DNA of 64,000 nucleotides from Klebsiella ornithinolytica NBRC 105727 = ATCC 31898. Its GTDB lineage: Bacteria > Pseudomonadota > Gammaproteobacteria > Enterobacterales > Enterobacteriaceae. Made by a program: the position numbers and the translations under genes. Under the pieces are notes generated by a model. That model was given only the letters and a program-made list of their open reading frames with translations. It was not told where the DNA came from and searched no databases. The stretch's first letter is position 1; the number at the start of each line of letters is the position of its first letter. The stretch covers positions 620,001 to 684,000 of the forward strand of contig NZ_BCYR01000002.1 in NCBI RefSeq assembly GCF_001598295.1, read 5' to 3'. Shown in pieces: positions 8,702 to 20,491 of this stretch.

Positions 8702-10669
8702 TTACGCATCGCCACCAAAACGACGACGGCCAGCGGAATCATCACGGCGCGGAGCCGCAGCGGCATCATCACGACGCGGAGCACGAGCACCGTCACGACG
8801 TTCGCCGCTGAAACGACGACCATCACCACGGCCGCCTTCGCGACGCTCACCACCACCGAAGTTGCGGCCGCCTTCACGACGTTCGCCACCGAATGCGCGA
8901 CCGCCTTCACGGCGCTCACCACCGCCACGACGTTCGCCGCCACGGTCCGGACGCGGCTGAGCATCGCCCAGCAGCTGCATGTTCATCGGCTTGTTCAGGA
9001 TGCGAGTACGAGTGAAGTGCTGCAGAACTTCGCCCGGCATGCCTTTCGGCAGTTCGATCGTGGAGTGGGTACCGAACAGCTTGATGTTACCGATGTAACG
9101 GCTGCTGATGTCGCCTTCGTTAGCGATAGCGCCAACAATATGACGAACTTCAACGCCATCATCGCGGCCCACTTCAATGCGATACAGCTCCATATCGCCC
9201 ACGTCACGACGTTCGCGCTTAGGACGATCTTCACCGCTACGCTCCGGACGGTCGCCACGCGGACCACGGTCGTTGCGGTCGCCACGGCGCTCGAAACGAT
9301 CGTCACGGTCGCGGAATTCACGCTTAGGACGCATCGGCGCATCCGGCGGCAGAATCAGCGGACGTTCGCCCTGAGCCATTTTCAGCAGAGCTGCGGCCAG
9401 AGTTTCGATATCCAGCTCTTCACCTTCAGCAGACGGCTGGATTTTCGCCAGCAGCGCACGGTACTGATCCAGATCGCTGCTTTCCAGCTGCTGCTGAACT
9501 TTAGCGGCAAATTTTTCCAGGCGGCGTTTGCCCAGCAGTTCTGCGTTCGGCAGTTCTACTTCCGGAATCGTCAGCTTCATGGTGCGTTCGATGTTACGCA
9601 GCAGGCGGCGTTCACGGTTCTCAACGAACAGCAGCGCGCGGCCAGCACGACCCGCACGACCGGTACGGCCGATACGGTGAACGTAAGACTCGGAGTCCAT
9701 CGGGATATCATAGTTAACAACCAGGCTGATACGCTCAACGTCGAGGCCACGAGCCGCAACGTCGGTCGCAATCAGGATATCCAGACGACCATCTTTCAGA
9801 CGCTCCAGAGTCTGCTCACGCAGCGCCTGGTTCATGTCGCCGTTCAGCGCGGCGCTGTTGTAGCCGCTACGCTCCAGCGCTTCAGCCACTTCCAGGGTCG
9901 CGTTTTTGGTACGAACGAAGATAATCGCCGCATCAAAATCTTCCGCTTCCAGGAAACGCACCAGCGCTTCATTTTTACGCATACCGTAAGCAGTCCAGTA
10001 GCTCTGGCTGATGTCCGGGCGAGTCGTGACGCTGGACTGGATGCGCACTTCCTGCGGCTCTTTCATAAAGCGGCGGGTAATGCGACGGATCGCTTCCGGC
10101 ATGGTGGCAGAGAACAGAGCGGTCTGATGACCTTCCGGGATCTGCGCCATAATCGTTTCTACGTCTTCGATGAAGCCCATACGCAACATTTCGTCAGCTT
10201 CATCCAGTACCAGACCGCTCAGTTTAGAGAGATCAAGAGTACCGCGCTTCAGGTGGTCCAGCAGACGACCCGGGGTACCCACAACGATTTGTGGTCCCTG
10301 GCGCAGAGCACGCAGCTGCACGTCATAACGCTGGCCGCCGTAAAGGGCTACCACGTTTACGCCGCGCATATGTTTAGAGAAGTCCGTCATTGCTTCAGCG
10401 ACCTGTACCGCCAGTTCGCGGGTCGGCGCCAGCACCAGAATTTGCGGTGCTTTCAGCTCAGGATCAAGATTGTTCAGCAGCGGTAAAGAGAACGCTGCGG
10501 TTTTACCGCTACCCGTCTGGGCCATACCCAGAACGTCGCGGCCGCCCAGAAGATGCGGAATGCACTCAGCCTGGATCGGAGATGGTTTTTCGTAACCCAG
10601 ATCGTTAAGCGCTTCAAGGATGGGAGCCTTCAGGCCCAGATCTGCAAAAGTGGTTTCGAATTCAGCCAT
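8702..10669 (-). CDS. deaD: DeaD (CsdA), DEAD-box RNA helicase
   Basis: The ATG at 10669 ([14 protein letters not shown]) gives 655 residues. The helicase motifs are in order: Q motif, AQTGSGKT (Walker A), [23 protein letters not shown] and [11 protein letters not shown] DbpA-like RNA-binding domain ([19 protein letters not shown]) follows. The tail from about residue 565 is rich in Arg and Gly, with repeated GERREGGR units, and is about 26 residues longer than the 629-residue E. coli protein. DeaD unwinds structured RNA in ribosome biogenesis and cold-shock mRNA decay. The small gene yrbN overlaps its start by 8 bases, which suggests translational coupling. Confidence 0.97.
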   Translation of the reverse strand: MAEFETTFADLGLKAPILEALNDLGYEKPSPIQAECIPHLLGGRDVLGMAQTGSGKTAAFSLPLLNNLDPELKAPQILVLAPTRELAVQVAEAMTDFSKHMRGVNVVALYGGQRYDVQLRALRQGPQIVVGTPGRLLDHLKRGTLDLSKLSGLVLDEADEMLRMGFIEDVETIMAQIPEGHQTALFSATMPEAIRRITRRFMKEPQEVRIQSSVTTRPDISQSYWTAYGMRKNEALVRFLEAEDFDAAIIFVRTKNATLEVAEALERSGYNSAALNGDMNQALREQTLERLKDGRLDILIATDVAARGLDVERISLVVNYDIPMDSESYVHRIGRTGRAGRAGRALLFVENRERRLLRNIERTMKLTIPEVELPNAELLGKRRLEKFAAKVQQQLESSDLDQYRALLAKIQPSAEGEELDIETLAAALLKMAQGERPLILPPDAPMRPKREFRDRDDRFERRGDRNDRGPRGDRPERSGEDRPKRERRDVGDMELYRIEVGRDDGVEVRHIVGAIANEGDISSRYIGNIKLFGTHSTIELPKGMPGEVLQHFTRTRILNKPMNMQLLGDAQPRPDRGGERRGGGERREGGRAFGGERREGGRNFGGGERREGGRGDGRRFSGERRDGARAPRRDDAAAAPRRDDSAGRRRFGGDA

Positions 10670-10742
10670 GTAGTACGTGTGCCTCAAAATTAATGGCGGC
10701 CAGTCTACATAACTCAACGTGAAAATTTAGAGTAATTTTCAT
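10662..10742 (-). CDS. yrbN: YrbN, 26-residue small protein overlapping the deaD start
   Basis: Reading the minus strand from the ATG at 10742 gives 26 residues beginning [20 protein letters not shown] and ending in HVLHG before TGA. This matches the small protein YrbN known between nlpI and deaD in E. coli. Its stop lies inside the deaD start region (8-base overlap in another frame), so ribosomes finishing yrbN could reinitiate on deaD. Its function is unknown and it may act mainly as a coupling leader peptide. The reading frame, composition and position support a real gene despite its size. Confidence 0.8.
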   Translation of the reverse strand: MKITLNFHVELCRLAAINFEAHVLHG

Positions 10743-10844
10743 TGAAAAGTGTGAACCGGCTCAAAGTAGGTGTATTAACGAACAACAACGCCCTCACCCG
10801 TTAAGGTGATGGCAAACAAAAAAATGGGCTGATGTGTTCGTCAG

Positions 10845-11729
10845 CTATTGCTGGTCCGATTCTGCCAGGTCATCTTGCTCCTGGCCCAAGAGCGATAATT
10901 CCAACAATGCGTATCGGTGCTCAACGTAGTTGTGAACGTTGTTTGCGACCGCCAGTTTGAACAGTGCCGTAGCGCTGTCCTTGTCCCCCAGACTTAGGTA
11001 GTACTTACCTAAATAGAAGTTGGTTTCACTGAGATGCTCAGCGAGCGAGGTGTTATCCGTTGCGTCTGCCTTCAAACGGTCCATCAACGTTTTTTCGTTG
11101 ATGTCGCTAAGGTAGAACTCGACAATGTTCCATCCCCATTGTTCTTTATCCGATTTGTCGAAGCGCTGTTTCAGTGCTTCAAGCGCCTGCTTCTCGTCGA
11201 GTTTACGCTCAGCGAGGTAAAGCCACAGGCTACGGAAAGGATCATTGGGATCGTCTTGATAAAACGCCAGCAGATCATCTTGCGCTAACTTAGCGCGACC
11301 GCCGTAATAAAGGGCGATACCGCGATTTAAGTGCGCGTAGTTGTAAGTTGGATCAAGCTCAAGTACAGAATCAAACGCTTCATAGGCAGCATCAAAATTG
11401 CCTGCCTGCGTTAAATAAATGCCTAAGTAATTGAATACTTCAGGCATATCAGGTCGGATTGCCAACGCTTGTGAAAAATCATTTCGCGCTAATGCCCTCA
11501 GACCGAGACTATCATACAACACTCCGCGTTCATATAAAAGCTGTGCGCGTTCGTCATCGGTTAAAGCCCGACTGGCAAGAATTTGTTCCATGCGCGCCAG
11601 AATCACTTCTTGCTGCAAAGTCGGTTGCAATGGCACCGCGAGGACTGCGTCCTTACGCCAGGCAGAGTTGCTGCATCCTGCCAGCGTGAGAGCTGTCGCC
11701 ACGAAACACCAGCGCAAAAAAGGCTTCAT
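10845..11729 (-). CDS. nlpI: NlpI, TPR outer-membrane lipoprotein and protease adaptor
   Basis: The ATG at 11729 gives 294 residues, the E. coli length, preceded by GGGAGTGGGAA as ribosome-binding site; a longer frame to 11828 lacks support. The signal peptide ends in a lipobox (LTLAGCSNS), so Cys19 would be lipidated. Tetratricopeptide repeats occupy about residues 60-200 ([39 protein letters not shown]). NlpI delivers the endopeptidase MepS to the protease Prc and organises peptidoglycan hydrolases. It lies 108 bases downstream of pnp in the same direction, as in E. coli. Confidence 0.96.
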   Translation of the reverse strand: MKPFLRWCFVATALTLAGCSNSAWRKDAVLAVPLQPTLQQEVILARMEQILASRALTDDERAQLLYERGVLYDSLGLRALARNDFSQALAIRPDMPEVFNYLGIYLTQAGNFDAAYEAFDSVLELDPTYNYAHLNRGIALYYGGRAKLAQDDLLAFYQDDPNDPFRSLWLYLAERKLDEKQALEALKQRFDKSDKEQWGWNIVEFYLSDINEKTLMDRLKADATDNTSLAEHLSETNFYLGKYYLSLGDKDSATALFKLAVANNVHNYVEHRYALLELSLLGQEQDDLAESDQQ

Positions 11730-11837
11730 TTCCCACTCCCGAAGACAACGATTGGATGAACGTCCAGTTCCCCGGCTGCAAACAGGGCGTCCTGCCCGTA
11801 ATACGCCCTCCGCCAACGCGGAGGGCAAACGGCAACC

Positions 11838-13973
11838 TTACTCGCCTTGCTCAGCAACCGGAGCTTCCGGTGCAGCGGCAGGCTGAGTCTGTTCAGCTGC
11901 TTCTTTAATGCTCAGACGAACGCGGCCCTGACGGTCAACTTCCAGAACTTTAACCGGCACTTCCTGACCCATCTGCAGGTAATCGGTCACTTTCTCTACG
12001 CGCTTGTCAGCGATCTGAGAGATGTGGACCAGACCTTCTTTACCGCCGCCGATGGCAACAAATGCGCCAAAGTCAACGATACGGGTCACTTTACCATTGT
12101 AAACACGGCCAACTTCGATCTCAGCCGTGATCTCTTCGATACGACGGATAGCGTGCTGCGCTTTATCGCCATCGGTTGCTGCGATCTTCACGGTACCGTC
12201 ATCTTCGATTTCGATGGTAGTACCGGTCTCTTCAGTCAGCGCACGAATCACAGAGCCGCCTTTACCGATCACGTCTTTGATCTTGTCCGGGCTGATCTTG
12301 ATGGTGTGGATACGCGGTGCGAATTCAGAGATATCGCCGCGCGGCGCGTTAATCGCCTGCTCCATGACGCCCAGGATGTGCAGACGTGCACCTTTCGCCT
12401 GGTTCAGTGCAACCTGCATGATCTCTTTGGTGATGCCTTCAATTTTGATATCCATCTGCAGTGCAGAGATACCGTCGCGGGAACCCGCCACTTTGAAGTC
12501 CATATCACCGAGGTGGTCTTCGTCACCCAGAATGTCAGACAGAACGACGTAGTTGTCGCCTTCTTTCACCAGACCCATCGCGATACCCGCAACGGCAGCC
12601 TTCACCGGCACACCAGCATCCATCAGCGCCAGAGAAGCACCGCACACGGAAGCCATGGAGGAAGAACCGTTAGATTCGGTGATTTCAGATACCACGCGAA
12701 CGGTGTACGGGAATTCTTCGGTGGTCGGCATCACGGCCAGTACGCCGCGCTTAGCCAGACGACCGTGACCGATTTCACGACGCTTCGGTGAACCCACCAT
12801 GCCAGTCTCACCGACAGAGTACGGAGGGAAGTTGTAGTGGAACAGGAAGGAGTCAGTACGCTCGCCCATCAGTTCGTCAATGTTCTGCGCATCACGTGCG
12901 GTACCCAGGGTCGCAGTCACCAGCGCCTGAGTTTCGCCACGGGTGAACAGTGCGGAACCGTGAGTACGCGGCAGTACGCCAGTACGAACATCCAGACCAC
13001 GAATCATATCTTTTTCACGGCCATCGATACGCGGCTCGCCTGCCAGTACGCGGCTACGTACGGCATTTTTCTCGATAGCGTGCAGGATTTCACCCAGTTC
13101 GTTAGCGTCCAGGGTTTCGTCTTCAGCAATCAGAGTCGCGATAGTTTCCGCTTTGATCACGTCAATCTGAGCGTAACGCTCTTGTTTATCAGTGATACGG
13201 TAAGCATCGCTCAGACGCGCTTCGGCCAGGGCAGCAACGCGCGCATTCAGCGCTTCGTTGACGGCTTCAGGCTGCCAGTCCCAGCGCGGTTTACCCGCTT
13301 CTTTAACCAGGTCGTTGATGTTCTGAATGACAATCTGCTGCTGCTCGTGGCCAAAGACCACCGCACCCAGCATCTGGTCTTCGCTCAGCAGTTCAGCTTC
13401 AGATTCAACCATCAGCACGGCCGCTTCGGTACCGGCAACCACCAGGTCCAGCTTACTTTCTTTCAGCTCATCCTGAGTCGGGTTCAGAACGTACTGGTCG
13501 TTGATATAACCAACGCGAGCAGAACCGATAGGACCGTTGAACGGAATACCTGACAGAGACAGCGCTGCGGAAGCACCAATCATCGCCACGATATCCGGGT
13601 TAACCTGCGGGTTAACGGAAACAACGGTGGCGATAACCTGAACTTCGTTGACGAAGCCTTCCGGGAACAGCGGACGAACCGGGCGGTCAATCAGACGCGC
13701 GATCAGGGTTTCGCCTTCGCTTGGACGGCCTTCACGACGGAAGAAACCACCCGGGATTTTACCTGCTGCGTAAGTACGCTCTTGATAGTTAACAGTCAGC
13801 GGGAAGAAGTCCTGACCTGGCTTCGCTTTTTTCTGACCAACAACGGTAACGAATACCGCAGTGTCATCCATGCTAACCATGACAGCAGCAGTGGCCTGAC
13901 GAGCCATCATGCCGGTTTCCAGCGTTACGGTATGTTGGCCGTACTGGAATTTACGAACGATCGGATTTAGCAA
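11838..13973 (-). CDS. pnp: Polynucleotide phosphorylase (PNPase)
   Basis: A TTG start at 13973, preceded by AAAGGAT, gives 711 residues beginning [12 protein letters not shown], the same start and length as E. coli; the longer open frame to 14012 adds 13 non-conserved residues. Two RNase PH-like domains are joined by an alpha-helical linker, with catalytic-half motifs such as GEGGEXX-free FTRGETQAL and [22 protein letters not shown] domain ([17 protein letters not shown]) and an S1 domain ([19 protein letters not shown]) close the protein. PNPase degrades RNA 3' to 5' by phosphorolysis and joins the degradosome. The 5' leader is likely the target of RNase III autoregulation. Confidence 0.97.
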   Translation of the reverse strand: MLNPIVRKFQYGQHTVTLETGMMARQATAAVMVSMDDTAVFVTVVGQKKAKPGQDFFPLTVNYQERTYAAGKIPGGFFRREGRPSEGETLIARLIDRPVRPLFPEGFVNEVQVIATVVSVNPQVNPDIVAMIGASAALSLSGIPFNGPIGSARVGYINDQYVLNPTQDELKESKLDLVVAGTEAAVLMVESEAELLSEDQMLGAVVFGHEQQQIVIQNINDLVKEAGKPRWDWQPEAVNEALNARVAALAEARLSDAYRITDKQERYAQIDVIKAETIATLIAEDETLDANELGEILHAIEKNAVRSRVLAGEPRIDGREKDMIRGLDVRTGVLPRTHGSALFTRGETQALVTATLGTARDAQNIDELMGERTDSFLFHYNFPPYSVGETGMVGSPKRREIGHGRLAKRGVLAVMPTTEEFPYTVRVVSEITESNGSSSMASVCGASLALMDAGVPVKAAVAGIAMGLVKEGDNYVVLSDILGDEDHLGDMDFKVAGSRDGISALQMDIKIEGITKEIMQVALNQAKGARLHILGVMEQAINAPRGDISEFAPRIHTIKISPDKIKDVIGKGGSVIRALTEETGTTIEIEDDGTVKIAATDGDKAQHAIRRIEEITAEIEVGRVYNGKVTRIVDFGAFVAIGGGKEGLVHISQIADKRVEKVTDYLQMGQEVPVKVLEVDRQGRVRLSIKEAAEQTQPAAAPEAPVAEQGE

Positions 13974-14173
13974 AATTCTATCCTTTATATCAATAGGTGA
14001 CGCGATATCCACGACATAGCGTCAGTTGACCCGATCTCCTGCATCCTCGCGACTAATGACAACCTTTACCCGCCCCTGCGGATCAAGCCTCTCATTAGCC
14101 GCGCGAACCTCTGCACGAAGATCATTAATAGCAACAATACATGAGTTTTTAGTGAATTGCTGCCGCCTGGTCG
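13974..14173. promoter_or_regulatory. pnp leader and rpsO-pnp intergenic region (possible SraG sRNA locus)
   Basis: This non-coding gap holds the pnp 5' leader on the minus strand. An inverted repeat, CTAATGA at 14053-14059 with TCATTAG at 14092-14098, gives a stem that may correspond to the RNase III-processed hairpin through which E. coli PNPase represses its own mRNA. In E. coli the sRNA SraG/PsrO is encoded on the opposite strand of this same gap. The position is right here, but I cannot confirm its sequence. Confidence 0.45.
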
Positions 14174-14200
14174 AAAAAAGGGGCCCTGAGGCCCCTTTTT
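14174..14200 (-). terminator. Terminator downstream of rpsO
   Basis: A GGGGCC/GGCCCC stem with a four-base loop is flanked by A-runs and T-runs on both sides, so it can act in both directions. It lies 16 bases after the rpsO stop and corresponds to the known E. coli rpsO terminator, through which part of the transcription continues into pnp. Confidence 0.88.
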
Positions 14201-14215
14201 CTGAAACTCGCAGAA

Positions 14216-14500
<285 letters not shown>

Positions 14501-14632
14501 TTAAAAGAAAGAAAGGGTGCCGATCTCTAATTCAGCGACCCCTGATGCAACGTCCGAAAATGTTAAAACACTTTTGCGGACGTTAAGCGGCGATATTCTA
14601 CCCGCAGCCGGCTTTTATCGCAAGAACAGCCC

Positions 14633-15577
14633 TCAAGCTGGGTATTCGACAACCAGACGACGCGGCGCCACGCGGCCTTCATCGTCAATCTCACCCATAC
14701 CGAGAAACTTACCCTCTTCACCTTCAGTGACCCGCACCAGGCCCTGTAACGGGGCGCCTGCTGTACGGACCGGGTTGCCATTCTTAAAGTAAACAGCCGA
14801 TGTTTCGGGAATATTAACCAGAGGATAGTCCGACGCCGGGCTGTCCATCGGCATCAGCAGCGGATCGAGCAGCTGCGCGGCAGGAATATCCTGCGCCATG
14901 GCCTGTTCAACCAGCGCCTGCAGCTGCTCCAGCGTCACCATCCGCTCAACCGGATATTTGCTGACGGCCAGACGACGCAGATAAATAACGTGTGCGCCAC
15001 AGCCCAGTTTCTCACCCAGATCGTCAATAATCGTCCGGATATAGGTGCCTTTGGAGCAGTGAATTTCCAGCTCCAGCTCATCCCCTTCGTGGCGGATAAA
15101 CAGCAGCTCATAGACGTTAATCGGCCGGGCTTCACGCGGGACGTCAATCCCCTGACGGGCATATTCGTAGAGCTTTTTCCCCTGGTATTTCAGCGCCGAA
15201 TACATCGACGGTACCTGTTGGGTTTCGCCGCGGAAACTGTCCAGCGCCGCCGCCAGCTGTTCGTCGCTGAAGGTCAGCGGGCGCTCTTCCACCACCAGGC
15301 CATCGGCATCAGAGGTGTCGGTACGCTGTCCGAGCTTCGCAATCACACGATAGCGCTTATCGGAATCCAGCAGATACTGGGAAAACTTCGTGGCTTCCCC
15401 GAGACAAATCGGCAGCATGCCGGTTGCCAGCGGATCCAGCGCACCGGTGTGCCCTGCGCGATTCGCGTTATAGATACGTTTGACTTTCTGCAGTACATCG
15501 TTGCTGGACGCGCCCTGAGGTTTATCCAGCAACAGCACGCCATGCACATCGCGACCGCGACGACGAGGACGACTCAT
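14633..15577 (-). CDS. truB: TruB, tRNA pseudouridine-55 synthase
   Basis: The 314-residue protein matches E. coli TruB in length. The catalytic aspartate is Asp48 in [16 protein letters not shown], and the conserved [20 protein letters not shown] stretch follows. A C-terminal PUA-like region ends with RRLVVEYPA. TruB converts U55 to pseudouridine in the T-loop of tRNAs and also acts as a tRNA chaperone. Its start codon overlaps the last base of rbfA, so the two are translationally coupled. Confidence 0.97.
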   Translation of the reverse strand: MSRPRRRGRDVHGVLLLDKPQGASSNDVLQKVKRIYNANRAGHTGALDPLATGMLPICLGEATKFSQYLLDSDKRYRVIAKLGQRTDTSDADGLVVEERPLTFSDEQLAAALDSFRGETQQVPSMYSALKYQGKKLYEYARQGIDVPREARPINVYELLFIRHEGDELELEIHCSKGTYIRTIIDDLGEKLGCGAHVIYLRRLAVSKYPVERMVTLEQLQALVEQAMAQDIPAAQLLDPLLMPMDSPASDYPLVNIPETSAVYFKNGNPVRTAGAPLQGLVRVTEGEEGKFLGMGEIDDEGRVAPRRLVVEYPA

Positions 15578-15978
15578 CAGTCCTCCTTGCTGTCGTCCGG
15601 GTTCACACGACGCTCATCGTCATGCTTCACCACGCTGGTCACCAGGTTAGACATACGCATCCCTTCAACCAACGAGTTATCGTAGAAGAAGGTCAGTTCC
15701 GGCACGATACGCAGTCGCATCGCTTTCCCCAGCAGGGAACGGATAAAGCCGGATGCTTCCTGCAATGCTTTAATACCGGCTTTCACCGCGGCTTCGTCTT
15801 TGTCGTTCAGAAAGGTCACGAAGACTTTGGCATAAGCCAGATCGCGAGACATTTCAACACCAGAAACGGTGGTCATCATGCCCAGACGCGGGTCTTTAAT
15901 TTCGCGCTGCAGGATGATAGCAATCTCTTTTTGCATCTCCTGAGCCACGCGCTGCGGGCGACCAAATTCTTTCGCCAT
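15577..15978 (-). CDS. rbfA: RbfA, 30S ribosome-binding factor A
   Basis: The ATG at 15978, preceded by TGGAGAATTTATT, gives 133 residues beginning [15 protein letters not shown], as in E. coli. A frame extending to 16101 would run through a terminator-like hairpin and is rejected. The single KH-type fold includes [20 protein letters not shown]. RbfA binds the 16S rRNA 5' helix region during 30S maturation and is needed for cold adaptation. It lies between infB and truB in the nusA operon. The unusual feature is the intrinsic-terminator-like hairpin only about 22 bases upstream of its start. Confidence 0.96.
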   Translation of the reverse strand: MAKEFGRPQRVAQEMQKEIAIILQREIKDPRLGMMTTVSGVEMSRDLAYAKVFVTFLNDKDEAAVKAGIKALQEASGFIRSLLGKAMRLRIVPELTFFYDNSLVEGMRMSNLVTSVVKHDDERRVNPDDSKED

Positions 15979-16000
15979 AATAAATTCTCCAGATAAAGAC

Positions 16001-16026
16001 AAAAAAGGGGCCATAAGCCCCTTTTT
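16001..16026 (-). terminator. Terminator-like hairpin between infB and rbfA
   Basis: GGGGC and GCCCC pair across a five-base loop, with A-runs before and T-runs after in both directions. It lies inside the operon just before rbfA, so it probably reduces or processes read-through rather than ending the transcript completely. Confidence 0.6.
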
Positions 16027-16035
16027 AGAATTATT

Positions 16036-16066
16036 GCCGGGTGGCGCTATGCTAACCCGGCCTACG
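16036..16066. repeat. REP-like palindrome in the infB-rbfA gap
   Basis: GCCGGGTGGCGCTATGC followed by TAACCCGGCCTACG is a REP-type palindrome. The rest of the 289-base gap also contains short inverted repeats: CAAATTC facing GAATTTG near 16118-16140, and GAGAGA facing TCTCTC near 16167-16185. No ORF is seen in it. Confidence 0.65.
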
Positions 16067-16267
16067 CTAGTCAATCGTCTAAGGATGTTGGGTGGCAACA
16101 AGGCGGCAGGCTCGTGACAAATTCATCGGGGACGAATTTGAACAACCGAAGGCTGGCCTCCGGTGAGAGAGACAGAGGTCTCTCATCAATCCCCGGGAGC
16201 ATAGATAACGATGCGACCGGGGCGAGCGAGCGCAGCCAACGCGTGGCGGCCCAAAAACCGACGAAGA

Positions 16268-18952
16268 TTAGGCGATGGTACGCTGGATCTCGATGATTTC
16301 GAACACTTCGATCATATCGCCAACGCGAACGTCGTTGTAGTTCTTCACGCCGATACCACATTCCATACCGTTACGGACTTCGTTAACGTCATCTTTGAAG
16401 CGGCGCAGGGATTCCAGCTCGCCTTCATAGATAACCACGTTGTCGCGCAGAACGCGGATTGGGTTATGACGTTTGATCGTCCCTTCGGTAACCATACAGC
16501 CCGCAATAGCGCCAAATTTCGGCGATTTAAAGACATCACGGACTTCAGCCAGACCGATGATCTGCTGTTTCAGTTCCGGAGAGAGCATACCGCTCATCGC
16601 CGCTTTCACTTCGTCGATCAGGTTATAGATGACGGAGTAGTAGCGCAGATCCAGGCTTTCCGCTTCGATAACTTTACGTGCAGATGCATCGGCACGTACG
16701 TTGAAGCCGACCAGGATGGCGTTGGATGCCGCAGCCAGGGTCGCGTCGGTTTCGGTGATACCACCTACGCCAGAACCGATGATCTTCACTTTGACTTCGT
16801 CGGTAGACAGTTTCAGTAAAGAGTCGGAGATCGCTTCGACAGAACCCTGAACGTCCGCCTTCAGTACGACGTTCACTTCGTGAACTTCGCCTTCAGTCAT
16901 GTTAGCGAACATGTTCTCGAGTTTAGATTTCTGCTGGCGCGCCAGTTTAACTTCACGGAATTTGCCCTGACGATACAGCGCAACTTCACGCGCTTTCTTC
17001 TCGTCACGAACAACGGTCACTTCATCACCCGCAGCCGGAACACCGGACAGACCGAGGATTTCCACCGGAATGGACGGACCCGCTTCCAGAACTTCCTGAC
17101 CCAGTTCGTTACGCATCGCACGAACGCGACCGTATTCGAAGCCGCACAGAACGATGTCGCCCTTGTGCAGAGTACCTTCGCGAACCAGAACGGTTGCTAC
17201 CGGACCACGACCTTTATCCAGGAAGGATTCGATAACCGCGCCGCTGGCCATACCGTTACGTACAGCTTTCAGCTCCAGAACTTCAGCCTGCAGCAGGATA
17301 GCATTCAACAGGTCATCAATACCGGTACCCGCTTTCGCAGAAACAGGGATGAACTGAGATTCGCCGCCCCACTCTTCCGGCATAACGCCGTACTGAGACA
17401 GTTCGTTTTTAACGCGATCCATATCCGCTTCAGGTTTGTCGATCTTGTTGACCGCAACCACTACCGGCACCTGAGCTGCTTTTGCGTGCTGGATAGCTTC
17501 GATAGTCTGTGGCATCACGCCATCGTCGGCAGCAACAACCAGAACAACGATATCCGTTGCCTGCGCACCACGAGCACGCATCGAGGTAAACGCGGCGTGC
17601 CCCGGAGTATCCAGGAAGGTGATCATCCCATTTTCGGTTTCAACGTGGTATGCACCGATGTGCTGGGTAATACCACCCGCTTCGCCGGATGCCACTTTGG
17701 TTGAACGAATGTAGTCCAGCAGAGAGGTTTTACCGTGGTCAACGTGACCCATGATGGTCACAACCGGTGCACGGGCTTCTGCCGCCGCGCCGGTATCACG
17801 GTCGCTCATTACCGCTTCTTCCAGCTCGTTCTCACGACGCAGGATAACTTTGTGGCCCATCTCTTCGGCAACCAGCTGTGCGGTTTCCTGGTCGATGACC
17901 TGGTTGATGGTTGCCATCGCGCCCAGCTTCATCATCGCTTTGATGACCTGAGAGCCTTTGACCGCCATCTTGTTAGCCAGCTCGCCAACGGTGATGGTTT
18001 CACCGATGATAACGTCACGGTTTACAGCCTGCGCAGGCTTCTGGAAGCCCTGTTGCAGAGAAGAACCTTTACGCTTGCCGCCTTTGCCGCCACGAACGGC
18101 TGCACGGGCTTCTTCACGATCGGCTTTTGATTCGGCGTGCTTGTTGCCTTTCTTCGGACGCGCAGCTTTGCTGTTGCGACCGCGGCCACGGCCGCCTTCT
18201 ACTTCGCGATCGTTATCATCTTCAGCCTGACGAGCGTGCTGAGACGTCGTCACGTGATAATCGCTGGTTTCTTCTGGAGCTTCTGGCGTTTCGGTCCAGT
18301 TCTTTTCGTTTTCTGCAGCCATACGGCGTGCTTCGTCCGCTACGCGGCGCGCTTCTTCTTCAAGCTTGCGACGTGCTTCTTCTTCCGCTTTACGTTTCAG
18401 CTCTGCTGCTTCGTTTTCACGGCGGATCTTTTCAGCCTGGGCGCTTTTTGTCATGTCGTCGGTTTGTTGATTGCTCACTTTGTCTTTTTCCGCAGCTTCA
18501 CGTTTCGCTTTCTCAGCGACTTCACGTTTAGCTTGTTCTGCGGCCTCACGTTCAGCTTTTAATTGCGCCTCTCGCTTGGCAGCTTCTTCTGCCTCGCGAT
18601 GGGCTTGCTCTTCCGCTTCACGCTGCGCCTGCTCTTCCGCGGCAAGGCGTTCTGCCTCTTGCGGGTCGCGTTTCACAAAGGTGCGCTTCTTGCGGACTTC
18701 GATTTGTACCGATTTACTTTTACCACCGGTACCTGGAATATTTAACGTGCTGCGCGTTTTGCGCTGCAGCGTCAGCTTGTCGGGCGCCGAACCGTGTTCA
18801 CGGTTCAGGTGCGTCAACAAGGTCTGCTTCTCTTGCGCCGTCACAGAATCATCAGCCGATTTGCGAATCCCTGCATCAGCAAATTGCTGTATCAGGCGAT
18901 CCACAGAGGTCTGAATCTCTGAGGCCAGCGCTTTAATGGTCACATCTGTCAT
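16268..18952 (-). CDS. infB: Translation initiation factor IF-2
   Basis: The 894-residue product is close to the 890 of E. coli. Order of parts: an N-terminal IF2N fold ([13 protein letters not shown]), a long charged Ala/Glu/Arg/Lys coiled region to about residue 210, a second IF2N-like domain, then the GTPase with [12 protein letters not shown], the DTPGHAAF loop and NKIDK, and the C-terminal fMet-tRNA-binding domains. IF-2 brings initiator tRNA to the 30S subunit and promotes subunit joining. Internal starts matching the E. coli short forms are present: a GTG at codon 159 (18478) and an ATG at codon 167 (18454). Confidence 0.98.
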   Translation of the reverse strand: MTDVTIKALASEIQTSVDRLIQQFADAGIRKSADDSVTAQEKQTLLTHLNREHGSAPDKLTLQRKTRSTLNIPGTGGKSKSVQIEVRKKRTFVKRDPQEAERLAAEEQAQREAEEQAHREAEEAAKREAQLKAEREAAEQAKREVAEKAKREAAEKDKVSNQQTDDMTKSAQAEKIRRENEAAELKRKAEEEARRKLEEEARRVADEARRMAAENEKNWTETPEAPEETSDYHVTTSQHARQAEDDNDREVEGGRGRGRNSKAARPKKGNKHAESKADREEARAAVRGGKGGKRKGSSLQQGFQKPAQAVNRDVIIGETITVGELANKMAVKGSQVIKAMMKLGAMATINQVIDQETAQLVAEEMGHKVILRRENELEEAVMSDRDTGAAAEARAPVVTIMGHVDHGKTSLLDYIRSTKVASGEAGGITQHIGAYHVETENGMITFLDTPGHAAFTSMRARGAQATDIVVLVVAADDGVMPQTIEAIQHAKAAQVPVVVAVNKIDKPEADMDRVKNELSQYGVMPEEWGGESQFIPVSAKAGTGIDDLLNAILLQAEVLELKAVRNGMASGAVIESFLDKGRGPVATVLVREGTLHKGDIVLCGFEYGRVRAMRNELGQEVLEAGPSIPVEILGLSGVPAAGDEVTVVRDEKKAREVALYRQGKFREVKLARQQKSKLENMFANMTEGEVHEVNVVLKADVQGSVEAISDSLLKLSTDEVKVKIIGSGVGGITETDATLAAASNAILVGFNVRADASARKVIEAESLDLRYYSVIYNLIDEVKAAMSGMLSPELKQQIIGLAEVRDVFKSPKFGAIAGCMVTEGTIKRHNPIRVLRDNVVIYEGELESLRRFKDDVNEVRNGMECGIGVKNYNDVRVGDMIEVFEIIEIQRTIA

Positions 18953-18976
18953 GCTGTTCCTTCCTGCTACAGTTTA

Positions 18977-20464
18977 TTACGCTTCGTCGCCGAACCAACA
19001 AATATTACGGGCGGCCATGATGAGCTCTCCGGCTTTTTCGTCGGTCAACCCTTCGATATCAGCCAGATCATCAATGCCCTGCTCGGCGAGATCTTCCAGC
19101 GTACAAACACCACGGGCAGCCAGTTTGAAAGCCATCAAACGTTCTAAACCTTCCAGATTTAATAAATCATCGGCAGGTTTAGTATCTCCCAGGCTTTCTT
19201 CCTGAGCCAGCGCCAACGTGGTCAGCGCGTTTTTCGCACGCTCGCGAAGTGCTTCAACGGTGGCTTCATCCAGACCGTCGATTTCCAGCAGTTCTTTCAC
19301 CGGCACATAGGCCAGTTCTTCCAGCGTCGCGAAACCTTCTTCAACCAGCAGCGTGGCGAAATCTTCATCAATATCAAGATATTTCGTGAAGGTATCGATA
19401 GCCGCGTGGGCTTCGGCCTGATGCTTCGCCTGCAGGTCGTCAACGGTCATCACGTTGAGTTCCCAGCCGCTCAGCTGTGAGGCCAGACGCACGTTTTGAC
19501 CGTTACGGCCAATCGCCTGCGCCAGATTGCCCGCTTCAACCGCAATATCCATGGTGTGTTTATCTTCATCCACCACGATAGATGCGACGTCAGCCGGTGC
19601 CATCGCGTTAATCACGAATTGCGCCGGGTTATCATCCCACAGGACGATATCGATACGCTCGCCGCCCAGTTCGGTTGAAACCGCCTGAACGCGTGCGCCA
19701 CGCATACCTACGCAAGCGCCAACCGGGTCGATACGCTTATCGTTGGTTTTCACCGCAATCTTGGCACGGGAGCCCGGATCGCGAGCGGCGGCTTTGATTT
19801 CGAGAACTTCTTCGCCGATTTCCGGTACTTCAATACGGAACAGTTCAACCAGCATTTCCGGCTTAGAACGGGTTACGAACAGCTGAGCGCCGCGCGCTTC
19901 CGGACGAACCGCATACAGGACACCGCGAATACGGTCACCTGGACGGAAGTTCTCACGCGGCAGCATATCTTCACGCAGGATCACGGCTTCAGCATTGCTG
20001 CCCAGATCCAGAGTGATGTTGTCGCGGTTTACTTTCTTCACTACGCCGGTGATGATCTCACCTTCGTGCTCGCGGAACTGATCGACAACCATGGCGCGTT
20101 CAGCTTCACGGACTTTCTGTACGATAACCTGTTTCGCGGTCTGCGTAGTGATACGGTCGAAGGTGACGGATTCAATCTGGTCCTCAACGTAGTCACCAGG
20201 ATTCATGCTCTCGTCTTCGTAGCGCGCCGCTTCAAGCGTAATTTCGCGCGTCGGCTGAGTCACTTCTTCAACGACCAGCCAGCGACGGAAGGTATCAAAA
20301 TCGCCGCTACGACGATCGATGCTTACACGCACATCGATCTCTTGTTCGTATTTTTTCTTGGTTGCCGTTGCCAGAGCACTTTCCAGCGCTTCGAAAATCT
20401 TTTCGCGCGGCAGCGCCTTTTCGTTGGAAACGGCTTCAACAACAGCCAAAATTTCTTTGTTCAT
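18977..20464 (-). CDS. nusA: NusA, transcription elongation/termination factor
   Basis: The 495-residue protein has the E. coli length. It begins [20 protein letters not shown] with the RNA-polymerase-binding N-domain. An S1 domain ([21 protein letters not shown]), two KH domains ([26 protein letters not shown] split over the region 230-345) and two acidic C-terminal repeats follow. NusA promotes pausing, hairpin termination and antitermination complexes. It sits between rimP and infB with short gaps, in the metY-rimP-nusA-infB operon that NusA autoregulates in E. coli. Confidence 0.98.
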   Translation of the reverse strand: MNKEILAVVEAVSNEKALPREKIFEALESALATATKKKYEQEIDVRVSIDRRSGDFDTFRRWLVVEEVTQPTREITLEAARYEDESMNPGDYVEDQIESVTFDRITTQTAKQVIVQKVREAERAMVVDQFREHEGEIITGVVKKVNRDNITLDLGSNAEAVILREDMLPRENFRPGDRIRGVLYAVRPEARGAQLFVTRSKPEMLVELFRIEVPEIGEEVLEIKAAARDPGSRAKIAVKTNDKRIDPVGACVGMRGARVQAVSTELGGERIDIVLWDDNPAQFVINAMAPADVASIVVDEDKHTMDIAVEAGNLAQAIGRNGQNVRLASQLSGWELNVMTVDDLQAKHQAEAHAAIDTFTKYLDIDEDFATLLVEEGFATLEELAYVPVKELLEIDGLDEATVEALRERAKNALTTLALAQEESLGDTKPADDLLNLEGLERLMAFKLAARGVCTLEDLAEQGIDDLADIEGLTDEKAGELIMAARNICWFGDEA

Positions 20465-20491
20465 CGGGGCCTTTCACCTCAATCCAGACTG

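Noticed and set aside
9017-10486. A 489-codon open frame on the plus strand opposite deaD
   Set aside because: It is the antisense shadow of deaD; its composition (His, Arg, Phe rich) follows from the codon bias of the real gene and no family is recognisable.
11730-11828. Longer NlpI start
   Set aside because: It would put 33 polar residues before the lipoprotein signal peptide; the start at 11729 has a good ribosome-binding site and the family's length.
15979-16101. Longer RbfA start
   Set aside because: The extension covers a terminator-like hairpin and REP DNA and has no family counterpart.
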